Source of the DNA: Nostoc sp. CHAB 5834
GTDB lineage: Bacteria > Cyanobacteriota > Cyanobacteriia > Cyanobacteriales > Nostocaceae
Direction of reading: 5' to 3'
NCBI GenBank assembly: GCA_020829485.1
Contig: JAIVFU010000095.1
Coordinates: forward strand, 1-24,513
DNA: 24,513 nucleotides
The position numbers and the translations under genes are program-made. A model generated the notes under the pieces. The model was not told where the DNA came from. It did no database searches and worked only from the letters and a program-made list of their open reading frames with translations. Below are positions 1 to 7,321 of this stretch, piece by piece; positions within the stretch are counted from its first letter, which is position 1, and every line of letters starts with the position of its first letter.

Positions 1-1
1 G

Positions 2-82
2 ATTGGTGGTATTCAAGCTAGAGGGGAAAAAGGAAACTACAGTACACAACGTATTAAATTTAGCTCTAACAGTTCTGGTTAA
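2..82 (+). CDS. C-terminal end of an unrecognised protein (cut by the window edge)
   Basis: An open frame enters from the left edge and ends at a TAA at 80-82, giving 26 residues that end in ...RIKFSSNSSG. The tail is polar and Ser/Asn-rich. No family can be recognised from so little. The next gene starts within 80 bases on the same strand, so the two could be co-transcribed. It may be a chance open frame. Confidence 0.35.
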   Translation: MGGIQARGEKGNYSTQRIKFSSNSSG

Positions 83-159
83 CTTTTCGTTACATAGTTA
101 TGATTTTTCCTGCCGACTTACTTACAACTATTTCAACCGCAATTATTCTGAGGGTTAAA

Positions 160-1089
160 ATGACTAAAAGGTTTTCTTCGCCTCGATTAGTAGTGTCTGC
201 GAGACTCACTACCTTTGCTCAGACTGCTTTTGGCGCTGCGATCGCACTTAATCTGTGGGTAAATCCCTCATTGGCTGGCGATCCGTTTCGTAATCGTGAA
301 CCTCATCAAATTGGCGACCAAACAGAAGCCGCTTTTAAAGCGGTTTTCCAACAAGGCAACTATCCAGCAGCAGAGCGTTATCTGCAACAAGCACTATCCA
401 AAGAACCAAATGAACCTCTAGCTTATGCTATGAAGGCATCTTTAGCATACGGAAATAAAGATTGGGCTAAATTAGACACCTATAGTCAGAAAACTCTAGA
501 AGCCGGACAAAAATTAATTCCTAGCGATCCATTGCGTGGTAATTTATACACTGCTGTTGGTCATTTTTTAGAGGGTGCATTAGTTCTTACTCGTGAAGGT
601 ACAGTCAATGGTGTACCGCAAGTTTTTAATCGGTTGCGGCAAGTTTATGAATATTTAGACAAAGCCGAAGCAATTTCTGCCAACGATCCAGAACTGAATT
701 TAATCAAGGGTTATATGGATTTATTATTGGCGGTTAATTTGCCTTTTGCTAGCCCAGATCAGGCAATTGGACGCTTAGAAAAAAATGCTGCTCCTGGGTA
801 TCTAGTAGATCGGGGTATTGCTCTTGCTTACCGCGATTTAAAACGGTATCCACAAGCACTAGAGTATGTCAACAGGGCGATCAAAACCACATCCGATAAT
901 CCAGAAATTTATTATCTTAAAGCCCAAATCCTGAAAGAACTGGGGCAAAAAGAAAAAAGCCAGCAGATGATCCAGGAAGCGATCGCTAATTTTGACAAAG
1001 CATTAACTAAAAAATCCCAACTCCCAAGCGATTTAGTCAAACAAATTGAGAGTGAACGCAGCCGTGCTGTTAGCCTGAAAAATCCTTAG
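160..1089 (+). CDS. Exported tetratricopeptide-repeat protein
   Basis: The open frame reaches back to 100, but the ATG at 160 is the better start: from there the protein begins MTKRFSSPRLV and has a basic stretch, a hydrophobic segment (about residues 20-35) and a signal-peptidase-like site near SLAG. The mature part is about 270 residues with TPR-like helical pairs, for example AERYLQQALSKEPNEPLAYA near the N-terminus and LEYVNRAIKTTSDNPEIYYL followed by KAQILKELGQ near the C-terminus. TPR proteins are protein-protein scaffolds. A periplasmic or thylakoid-lumen location is inferred from the signal peptide. No enzymatic motif is seen and the partner is unknown. The gene ends in a C-rich heptamer repeat that starts at the stop codon. 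Confidence 0.8.
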   Translation: MTKRFSSPRLVVSARLTTFAQTAFGAAIALNLWVNPSLAGDPFRNREPHQIGDQTEAAFKAVFQQGNYPAAERYLQQALSKEPNEPLAYAMKASLAYGNKDWAKLDTYSQKTLEAGQKLIPSDPLRGNLYTAVGHFLEGALVLTREGTVNGVPQVFNRLRQVYEYLDKAEAISANDPELNLIKGYMDLLLAVNLPFASPDQAIGRLEKNAAPGYLVDRGIALAYRDLKRYPQALEYVNRAIKTTSDNPEIYYLKAQILKELGQKEKSQQMIQEAIANFDKALTKKSQLPSDLVKQIESERSRAVSLKNP

Positions 1090-1131
1090 CCCCTATTCCC
1101 CATTCCCCACTCCCTACTCCCCACTCCTTAC
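1090..1131. repeat. STRR-like heptanucleotide tandem repeat
   Basis: Six consecutive 7-base units of the form TCCCCAT/TCCCCAC/TCCCTAC start right after the stop codon of the TPR gene. This resembles the short tandemly repeated repetitive sequences of heterocystous cyanobacteria, which have CCCCAnT-like units. It is non-coding. Confidence 0.7.
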
Positions 1132-1177
1132 TTTGATATGCTTATTTGCAGAAGAGTAATTGAGATACTAGACCAAA

Positions 1178-1630
1178 ATGGAGATTCAGTTCCGCGAAAT
1201 TAATCCTTTTGATGTGTGGATTTGGCTGAAATTTAGCACAAATCCTTCTGCGCGTGAAAAGCAGTATGTAGAAGAAGTTTTCAATTCCTGGTTTTATCTG
1301 GGTAAATTGGGTGCATTTAATGCAGAGAATCTTCAGGTGCAGGACACTGGACTCGATATCAGCTACATGAATTATGATGAGCAAGGGTATGACAAAAGCC
1401 TACTAGCACTAATGCACAACATTGGTGAATTTGAATATGAGGGTCAATGGGGACGTTGTTGGTTTGACTTAGGAACCAGTGATGCGATCGCTCTGGATAT
1501 TTTAATCAACGCCCTCAGCCAGCTAAGTCAAGAATATGTCACCATTGAAGAATTATACATCGGTGGCGAAAATCCAGATTGGCCTGTTGAGGGTAGCGAA
1601 AGTCGTCCTCAGTCTATTTACGATAATTAG
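1178..1630 (+). CDS. DUF3531 family protein
   Basis: A 150-residue soluble, acidic protein starting MEIQFREINPFDVWIWLKF. The overall pattern, with an aromatic N-terminal strand, the central EGQWGRCWFDLGTSDAIALD block and the C-terminal IGGENPDWPVEG block, matches the DUF3531 family as I remember it, which is found in cyanobacteria and plastid-bearing organisms. The molecular function is not established. It has no signal peptide or membrane segment. The Nudix gene begins 8 bases after its stop, which suggests co-transcription. Confidence 0.75.
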   Translation: MEIQFREINPFDVWIWLKFSTNPSAREKQYVEEVFNSWFYLGKLGAFNAENLQVQDTGLDISYMNYDEQGYDKSLLALMHNIGEFEYEGQWGRCWFDLGTSDAIALDILINALSQLSQEYVTIEELYIGGENPDWPVEGSESRPQSIYDN

Positions 1631-1638
1631 TTACCAAA

Positions 1639-2070
1639 ATGAATAAAGCAGGCGAAATTCGGGTAATAGCCTTGGGGCTAATTCGGGATGGCGAACGCAT
1701 ATTTCTTTCTGAAGGCTACGATCCCGTAAAGCAAGAAACATTTTATCGTGCTTTAGGCGGTGGTGTTGAATTTGGCGAAACCAGCCACGCCGCCTTAAAA
1801 CGCGAGTTTCAAGAGGAAATTCAGGCAGATTTAACGAATATTCAATATCTAGGTTGTATAGAAAACCTGTTTACATTTAATGGTAGGCAAGGTCATGAAA
1901 TCATTCAGCTTTATCAATGTGACTTTGCTGATTCAAAATTTTATCAACTGGAAAGTTTAGTTTTTTCAGAATCACAAACTCATAAACATAGAGCCTTATG
2001 GATAGATATTTCTCGCTTGAAATCTGGGGAATTCAGATTAGTACCTGAAGTATTTTTTGAATATTTATAA
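1639..2070 (+). CDS. Nudix hydrolase
   Basis: A 143-residue protein of the usual size for a single Nudix domain. The Nudix box is visible at residues 41-63: G41, five residues, E47, seven residues, then R55-E56-F57-Q58-E59-E60. These supply the catalytic glutamates that bind Mg for hydrolysis of nucleoside diphosphates linked to another group. The box deviates at its end: the usual glycine three positions from its end is Gln62. The substrate cannot be read from the sequence. It starts at an ATG only 8 bases after the DUF3531 gene. Confidence 0.85.
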   Translation: MNKAGEIRVIALGLIRDGERIFLSEGYDPVKQETFYRALGGGVEFGETSHAALKREFQEEIQADLTNIQYLGCIENLFTFNGRQGHEIIQLYQCDFADSKFYQLESLVFSESQTHKHRALWIDISRLKSGEFRLVPEVFFEYL

Positions 2071-2115
2071 ATCATCTGGAAATTTACTAAGTAGAGCGGC
2101 GTGAATAATGAAGAG

Positions 2116-2214
2116 GTTTGTAGTAAGGACTTTAGTCCTAATTTGTTCGCGTAGCGTCTCGTAGAGAGCGGCTCCAGCCCTCTCTACGAGACGCACTCGC
2201 GTTCACTACGAACT
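2116..2214. repeat. Palindromic repeat element with a perfect 15-bp stem nested inside
   Basis: The left end at 2116-2139 (GTTTGTAGTAAGGACTTTAG, then TCCT) is nearly identical to the left arm of the repeat at 24236-24259. The right end near 2203-2214 (TTCACTACGAAC) is a degraded inverted copy of the outer arm. Nested inside, 2154-2168 (GCGTCTCGTAGAGAG) is perfectly complementary to 2180-2194 around an 11-base loop. This looks like one mobile or dispersed palindrome lodged in another. Confidence 0.65.
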
Positions 2215-2339
2215 CATCTCAAGATTTTTTACATTACTTAATCTACTTTGATTTGTTCTCGCCTACTTACTTAAGATTGCTTTGCTGTTTATGATTGGCG
2301 TGGTAATTTAACCTCATATAGTAGTTAAATAAGACAAAT

Positions 2340-3593
2340 ATGATTAAAATCCTCCATCTCTCCGACATCCACATGGGAAGCGGCTTCTCCCACGGACGAA
2401 TTAATCCCACGACTGGATTAAATACACGATTGGAGGATTTTGTCAACACCTTGTCTATATGTATTGACCGAGCGCTGACTGATACTGTTGATATGGTGAT
2501 ATTTGGTGGCGATGCTTTCCCGGATGCTACACCACCGCCTTATGTACAGCAAGCTTTTGCCAGCCAATTTCGCCGTCTCATGGATGCCAATATTCCAACA
2601 GTGCTGTTGGTAGGCAACCACGACCAACATTCCCAAGGACAGGGAGGCGCGAGTTTAAATATTTACCGCACTTTGGGAGTGCCAGGGTTTGTTGTCGGTG
2701 ACACATTGACCACTCACTGCATCGAAACCCGCAATGGTAAAGTGCAAGTAATCACCCTTCCTTGGCTCACCCGTTCCACTCTGATGACTCGCCAAGAGAC
2801 TGAAGGTTCATCTTTGGCGGAAGTCAACCAACTATTAACGGAACGCCTGCGAGTTGTTCTAGAAGGGGAAATTCGCCGTCTTGACCCCAATGTGCCAACT
2901 ATCCTTTTGGCTCACTTGATGTCTGACAATGCTACCTTGGGCGCAGAACGTTTTTTGGCAGTGGGTAAAGGCTTTACTCTGCCCTTATCTTTGCTGACGC
3001 GACCTTGTTTTGATTATGTAGCCTTGGGACACGTCCACCGCCACCAAAATCTGAATAAATCCAACAACCCGCCGGTGATTTATCCAGGGAGCATTGAGCG
3101 GGTAGATTTTAGTGAAGAAAAAGAAGACAAAGGCTATGTGATGATAGAACTGGAGCGGGGGAAGGCTGAATGGGAATTTTGTCCCTTAACAGTTCGGACT
3201 TTCCGCACCATTGAGGTGGATGTCTCGAAAGCAGATGATCCTCAAGGGGTGTTAATGAAAGCGATCGCTAAGTATGATATTCAAGATGCTGTAGTGCGGC
3301 TAATTTACAAACTCCGCTCCGAACAGATGGATTTAATTAACAGTTCTTCTCTACATACTGCTTTAAGTCTCGCTCACACCTACACCATTCAAGCAGAATT
3401 AGTGAGTCAATTAGCCAGGCCCCGCATTCCTGAATTGACTGCAAGTAGCAGCATCGACCCAATGGAAGCTTTGAAAACTTATTTGAACAACCGCGAAGAC
3501 CTTAAAGACATAGCAGTATCAATGATGGATGCAGCCCAGAAGCTGCTAGCAGATGATGTAGAAGTTTGGCTGGAAGTAGCAACTAATGAATAG
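2340..3593 (+). CDS. sbcD: SbcD-type metallophosphoesterase / DNA repair exonuclease subunit
   Basis: A 417-residue protein with all five calcineurin-like phosphoesterase motifs of the Mre11/SbcD family: D9-I-H11, G57-D58, GNHD at 92-95, H192 in LLAHL, and G230-H231-V-H233. These bind two Mn ions. The SbcD-type block YPGSIERVDF follows near 249-258, then a C-terminal capping region. In the family, SbcD works with the SMC-like ATPase SbcC to cut hairpins and protein-blocked DNA ends. No sbcC lies in this window, so the partner must be elsewhere. The ATG at 2340 has no strong ribosome binding site. The gene is intact and HIP1-bearing like its surroundings. Confidence 0.88.
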   Translation: MIKILHLSDIHMGSGFSHGRINPTTGLNTRLEDFVNTLSICIDRALTDTVDMVIFGGDAFPDATPPPYVQQAFASQFRRLMDANIPTVLLVGNHDQHSQGQGGASLNIYRTLGVPGFVVGDTLTTHCIETRNGKVQVITLPWLTRSTLMTRQETEGSSLAEVNQLLTERLRVVLEGEIRRLDPNVPTILLAHLMSDNATLGAERFLAVGKGFTLPLSLLTRPCFDYVALGHVHRHQNLNKSNNPPVIYPGSIERVDFSEEKEDKGYVMIELERGKAEWEFCPLTVRTFRTIEVDVSKADDPQGVLMKAIAKYDIQDAVVRLIYKLRSEQMDLINSSSLHTALSLAHTYTIQAELVSQLARPRIPELTASSSIDPMEALKTYLNNREDLKDIAVSMMDAAQKLLADDVEVWLEVATNE

Positions 3594-3640
3594 GATAGAT
3601 GCCAATTATATTTTCATGTTTAACTGAGCGATCGCGATAA

Positions 3641-3958
3641 AATAAAGTAAAAGGCAAAATAGATACATTAGTTCTGAAAGACCAATTTTGGGTGATGGTT
3701 ATTGAGTCAAAACAAGCAGAATATTCCATTGAAAGAGGACTCGCATAAATTTTAGCTTATATGTTAGGTAATCCTCATGCAAATCAGCCTAGTTTTGGGA
3801 TGATTTGCAGCGGTGGAGAATTTATTTTTGTCAAATTAGTTAAAGGAAATCCAACTTATTATGCTTTATCAAAGGGGTTTTTAATCCGAAACCCTGGAAA
3901 TGAATTGTACGACGTACTACGAATCCTGAAACGCTTGGCTCAGTTGGTGAGTGTTTAA
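3641..3958 (+). pseudogene. Remnant of an HSDR_N-type (type I restriction R-subunit N-terminal-like) protein with an in-frame stop
   Basis: Reading the frame that ends at the stop after 3955, the translation runs ...KGKIDTLVLKDQFWVMVIESK, then QAEYSIERGLA, a TAA at 3746-3748, then ILAYMLGNPHANQPSFGMIC and SGGEFIFVKL up to NELYDVLRILKRLAQLVSV. The D...VIESK spacing is the PD-(D/E)XK-like core, and the YMLGNP/GGEFIFVKL blocks are typical of the small HSDR_N proteins common in cyanobacteria. Family members usually have Gln at the stop position, so a single CAA to TAA change explains it. The N-terminal half is also missing: the frame is closed by a stop at 3638. A short ORF from the ATG at 3761 is only the tail of this remnant. 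Confidence 0.75.
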
Positions 3959-4115
3959 ATCTTATCGTTTCATCAGTTAGCATTACGTAATGAGAAAATG
4001 TTATAATATTTGAATAGTAGTAATTACAAAAGTAACCATAAAATTAAAAGTTGATTGTTAATCTAAAGTTTTTTCAAACTTTTTTGTGACTTATTTCCCA
4101 ATCTTTTCTACTTTT

Positions 4116-5300
4116 TTACTGATTCTTTTCCCTCTGTTTTTGTACTTCTTCCTTGATTTCTTCTCCGGTTTCTTCTACTTTTTTGTCGATTTTTTCTGCG
4201 GTTTCTTCTACTTTTTTGTCGATTTTTTCTGCGGTTTCTTCTACTTTTTTACCGATTTCTTGTGATGATAAAGTTCCTTCTGCTTTCCTGACAATATCAT
4301 TAGCTAGCCGTTCACTAAAGCCCACTAAAAAAGCAAGTGTAAAAAAGAAAAAATATTTAGCATCACTATTTTGATCACTTCCTTTGCCTTGAAAAATTGG
4401 AAAGCTGATAATATTTGAGTTAATTATTGCAAAAATTAAAATACCAAATGCAGTTCCAATTAACGGTTTTGCAAAACCAACAATAATAGGAGCTGCTGAA
4501 CCTCTGTAGTCTGCAATAGGAGCTGCTGAACCTTTGTAGTTTGCAATAGGAGCTGCTGAATCTCCGGAGTCAGGATCTTTGTATTGATCAAGTCTAATAA
4601 AGATACTAACTATGCTACCAAATGCTCCGGCAAATGCTACCATAATTATCAATGATGAGTTATCAAACAAAGATGAAGATGATAACTTTGCTATTATTTT
4701 GTCTTCGGTTTTTTTTAAAACCTCCTCGCTAGGAGCTTGCCCTGTAGCTATTCGCATTATTCGATATACAGAAAATGTTATAATATCAGGAGTAATAGTT
4801 AATGCAGTAGCACCTGTTAATACTAATGGTATTCCGATACTATAAACTGGAATTACCATTGCCAGACCAACAAGAACTTTTGTTGGTGTAAGAAAATCAC
4901 GGATAGAACGTTTAAAAAAATTTTTAATACTTCCTAAACCAAGAAAAAATTGTCTAGTATTTAAGAAATATTCTATTTCATGTCTTAGCTCTTTAGCAAT
5001 TTCTATATACTTTTCATTTTCCAAAATAATATATAATGTATTTTTTATACAATAAAATTTTGATTCTAAACTATAAAATTCAAATGTATTTTTTATTTTT
5101 TTCCCCTTATTTTTTAAAATAAAAATCTCAATACGCTGCAAAATGGCAAGTTGTTTAACAATTTCCATTTGAGTTTTATTATTTAAAGTATAATTAATAC
5201 CTATAATTTTTTCAGGTATTTCTTTCATTGTTTTAATAATATCTTCATGTAGTTTTACAAGAAGTTCCTGGCATTGTTTTTGTTCATCTGATTGAGTCAT
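4116..5300 (-). CDS. Low-GC multi-pass membrane protein with two sets of internal tandem repeats, function unknown
   Basis: A 394-residue protein on - starting MTQSDEQKQCQELL. The N-terminal 130 residues are charged and helical. Hydrophobic segments follow at about 141-169, 216-236, 277-300 and 317-332. Between the second and third lie tandem decapeptides (about 247-273, unit GSAAPIADYR), visible as a 30-base repeat at 4488-4577. The tail (349-392) is a charged helix, probably a coiled coil, built from an 11-residue unit (KKVEETAEKID), a 33-base repeat in the DNA at about 4165-4255. The motif GFSERLANDIV follows the last membrane segment. I recall similar GFSER motifs in uncharacterised bacterial membrane proteins but cannot assign a function. 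The gene is much more AT-rich than its neighbours and contains no HIP1 site, consistent with acquisition by transfer. Confidence 0.7.
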   Translation of the reverse strand: MTQSDEQKQCQELLVKLHEDIIKTMKEIPEKIIGINYTLNNKTQMEIVKQLAILQRIEIFILKNKGKKIKNTFEFYSLESKFYCIKNTLYIILENEKYIEIAKELRHEIEYFLNTRQFFLGLGSIKNFFKRSIRDFLTPTKVLVGLAMVIPVYSIGIPLVLTGATALTITPDIITFSVYRIMRIATGQAPSEEVLKKTEDKIIAKLSSSSLFDNSSLIIMVAFAGAFGSIVSIFIRLDQYKDPDSGDSAAPIANYKGSAAPIADYRGSAAPIIVGFAKPLIGTAFGILIFAIINSNIISFPIFQGKGSDQNSDAKYFFFFTLAFLVGFSERLANDIVRKAEGTLSSQEIGKKVEETAEKIDKKVEETAEKIDKKVEETGEEIKEEVQKQREKNQ

Positions 5301-5488
5301 AAGTTACTCATCTCTAAAAATATAATTATAGCAGAAACAAACCATCAAAATTGCTTGCTATTAACTTACGTGAAAAGCCCAAAGGTTTAGCAGCCAAAGA
5401 AGGGAATGACTTACCAATTCGTTCTATAAGTCTCACAGGGTTAAAGACAGCAAAAGCACAAAATATTTTTCAACACAAAGAAAAGTTG

Positions 5489-5619
5489 ATGATGAAGCGA
5501 GAATTTAATGTAATTATTGAACGACATGCAGACGGCTACTTTGTTGCTTCCGTCCCAAATCTAAACAGCAAGATTCACTGGACTTTGTTGGTATTGGGCG
5601 AGTCGCAGTTGAGATATGA
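5489..5619 (+). pseudogene. hicB: hicB antitoxin remnant (internal deletion and frameshift)
   Basis: From the ATG pair at 5489/5492 the frame reads MMKREFNVIIERHADGYFVA then SVPNL, a clear HicB N-terminal strand pair. Family members continue with a PGCHTQ-like turn and an E-A-I-E helix, but here this middle part is absent. The typical HicB C-terminal end appears instead in another frame (1 versus 2): LDFVGIGRVAVEI with a stop TGA at 5617-5619. That stop overlaps the ATG of hicA in an ATGA junction, which confirms the ancestral reading frame. About 30 residues appear to be deleted, so no functional antitoxin is expected. An open frame extends from 5351 but the part before 5489 resembles nothing I know. 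Confidence 0.75.
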
Positions 5620-5822
5620 GTCAATTACCAAGCGTCACAGGAAGGGAAGTTATTGCAGCCCTTAGCAAAGTCGATTTTGAAGTGGCTAGGCTACGTGGTA
5701 GTCATCATATTATGATACACAGCGATGGTCGTAGGACAGTAGTTCCTGTACATTCAGGTGAAACAATTGGTCGTGGTTTATTGGCACAAATATTACGCGA
5801 TTGCCAAATAACTCGTGAATAA
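5616..5822 (+). CDS. hicA: HicA family mRNA interferase toxin, C-terminally truncated
   Basis: A 68-residue double-stranded-RNA-binding-fold toxin starting MSQLPSVTGREVIAALSKVD. The conserved features are GSHH (catalytic His region), the VVPVHSGETIGRGLLAQIL strand-helix and the end RDCQITRE. HicA proteins cleave mRNA and are neutralised by HicB. The stop TAA (5820-5822) is followed in frame by codons for FRELL and a TGA at 5838-5840, so an ancestral ...TREEFRELL end seems to have been cut by a GAA to TAA change. The start overlaps the hicB remnant's stop (ATGA), the usual translational coupling. With its antitoxin broken, this toxin is probably inactive, silent or controlled by another HicB. 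Confidence 0.75.
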   Translation: MSQLPSVTGREVIAALSKVDFEVARLRGSHHIMIHSDGRRTVVPVHSGETIGRGLLAQILRDCQITRE

Positions 5823-5884
5823 TTTAGGGAATTGTTGTGAGTATTAATAGCTATTTGTGATCGGCGATCGCTCTTTCAATAATC

Positions 5885-6126
5885 GTAGGGGCACAACATG
5901 TTCATTGGTGTCAACTTAAGCTAAAATAGCATGTCCCACAGGCGTTTTAACCCCCTTAATCCCCCCGATTTATTGGGGGGAAAAAGAAATCCAGTTCCCT
6001 CCCCTTAGAAAGGCGAGGGTTAGGGTGGGGTGACGCGGTGAGTGATGGAAAGCTAGAGAACTGAATATCACGTCTCGACAAGGGTTTCACGTTAAGTTGA
6101 CACCCATGAACATCTTGTGCCCCTAC
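5885..6126. mobile_element. MITE-like element, 242 bp, 35-bp terminal inverted repeats
   Basis: The left end 5885-5919 begins GTAGGGGCACAACATGTTCA and ends TCAACTTAA. The right end 6092-6126 is its inverted copy with only two mismatches out of 35. The interior has no open frame of note. It contains C-run/G-run hairpins (CCCCCCGATTTATTGGGGGG near 5963) of a kind dispersed in Nostoc genomes. There is no transposase, so it would have to be moved in trans. I could not see a clear target duplication. Confidence 0.75.
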
Positions 6127-6453
6127 CCGTGTACTTCATTTACCTGAAATATGCTATATCTCAAGCGGACTGTCGGGCCAAAACTGTGGAAAATACTCAG
6201 GGAAGCTTTAACTAAATGGGGTTCTTTGAAAAGATGCTAACACCCTTTGATGAATTGTCCGATATCGGTTAGGATAATCCATCAATTAAAGGTAAAACTT
6301 CAAGCACGCTTAATTGCGCTGCAACATGAAAATCACCCAAATGTATATAAATTTGGGCAGATTTTATAGGAGTTTGCTACTCTTCTACTATCAATTGTTG
6401 TTTTTCTTCTAGCCAGAGGAAATTTTTGACTCAGTAAATAAATTTATCGAGCC
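6127..6453. other. Gene-free stretch between the MITE-like element and the YdcF-like gene
   Basis: No credible intact gene. Short open frames may be relics: 6151-6240 encodes MLYLKRTVGPKLWKILREAL and 9 more residues, and a frame around 6265-6370 reads LQARLIALQHENHPNVYKFG, then a stop. Neither can be assigned. The last 60 bases are AT-rich and probably hold the promoter of the next gene. Confidence 0.4.
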
Positions 6454-7023
6454 TTGAATAAGCTATTTTTTACAGGTAAATCTTTTCGTTTTATGGCTTT
6501 TGTCTTACCGCTAATCACCTGGTGGGGATACAAAGAAGTACAAAATCAAATTGTACAGCCGCAAGCAGTTGTAGTGTTGGGTGGTTCAACGAGACGTTTG
6601 GAGCGAGAGAAGTTTACGGCCGAATTTGTCCGCCAGCATCCAAATATACCAATTTGGATTACCGGGGGTAGTCCACCTACATTCACCCAACGAGTGTTTA
6701 CCAAAGCTGGTGTTGATCCCAAACGTTTACATTTGGACTATGAGGCTGTGGATACAGTTACTAATTTTACTACGTTGGTAGATGATTTGCAAGCTCGTGG
6801 GATCAAGAGCGTTTATTTGATTACTTCAGATTTCCACATGCGCCGGGCTTGTGTCATCGGCGAAATTATTTTGGGTAGTCGAGGTATTTATTTAAAACCA
6901 GTGCCAGTTCCTTCAGAAAAACCACCTGAATCTATTGAAAAATCTATTCGTGATGGAGCTAGAGCAATACTTTGGCTAGCTACTGGTTACACTGGTGTGG
7001 ATGCAGTTAAAAATAAACGATAA
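6454..7023 (+). CDS. YdcF-like DUF218 membrane-anchored protein
   Basis: A 189-residue protein with one N-terminal membrane segment (about residues 12-28), then a Rossmann-like DUF218 domain. Typical blocks are AVVVLGGSTRRLEREKF, the second GG motif in PIWITGGSPP, TVTNFTTLVDDL, and YLITSDFHMRRA with conserved Ser-Asp-His near residue 126. E. coli relatives (ElyC/SanA/YdcF) act around envelope polysaccharide or bind S-adenosylmethionine, but no function can be assigned here. The longest frame starts at a TTG (6454). An ATG at 6493 would remove half of the membrane segment, so the TTG is preferred although no clear ribosome binding site is present. Confidence 0.75.
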   Translation: MNKLFFTGKSFRFMAFVLPLITWWGYKEVQNQIVQPQAVVVLGGSTRRLEREKFTAEFVRQHPNIPIWITGGSPPTFTQRVFTKAGVDPKRLHLDYEAVDTVTNFTTLVDDLQARGIKSVYLITSDFHMRRACVIGEIILGSRGIYLKPVPVPSEKPPESIEKSIRDGARAILWLATGYTGVDAVKNKR

Positions 7024-7321
7024 ATTATCAGTGGTAATTTGGATGAGCTTGGCTTAAGTCAATACAGGTAAATTAAGCCAATTAATGCCAATAATCGTGA
7101 GATTAGCTAAGTAATAAAAAACACATGAAACTACAATTATCCAAAAACTAGCGCAACATCAACCCTTAAAGAACACAATATAAAAACCAATTAACAATTT
7201 TTGCTCATTTAGTGGCAGCTTGGGTAACTCGAATTTATCTGTGTAGTTCAGGGAAAAAAACGCCCCAACTTATCTCACAATTTGATACCCTAGCTTAAAC
7301 AGATTTAAGAAAAATTAAAGC

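Noticed and set aside
5351..5488. N-terminal extension of the hicB frame (LREKPKGLAAKEGN...)
   Set aside because: The HicB fold begins at the MMKREF methionines. The upstream 46 codons resemble nothing known and HicB proteins do not have such an extension.
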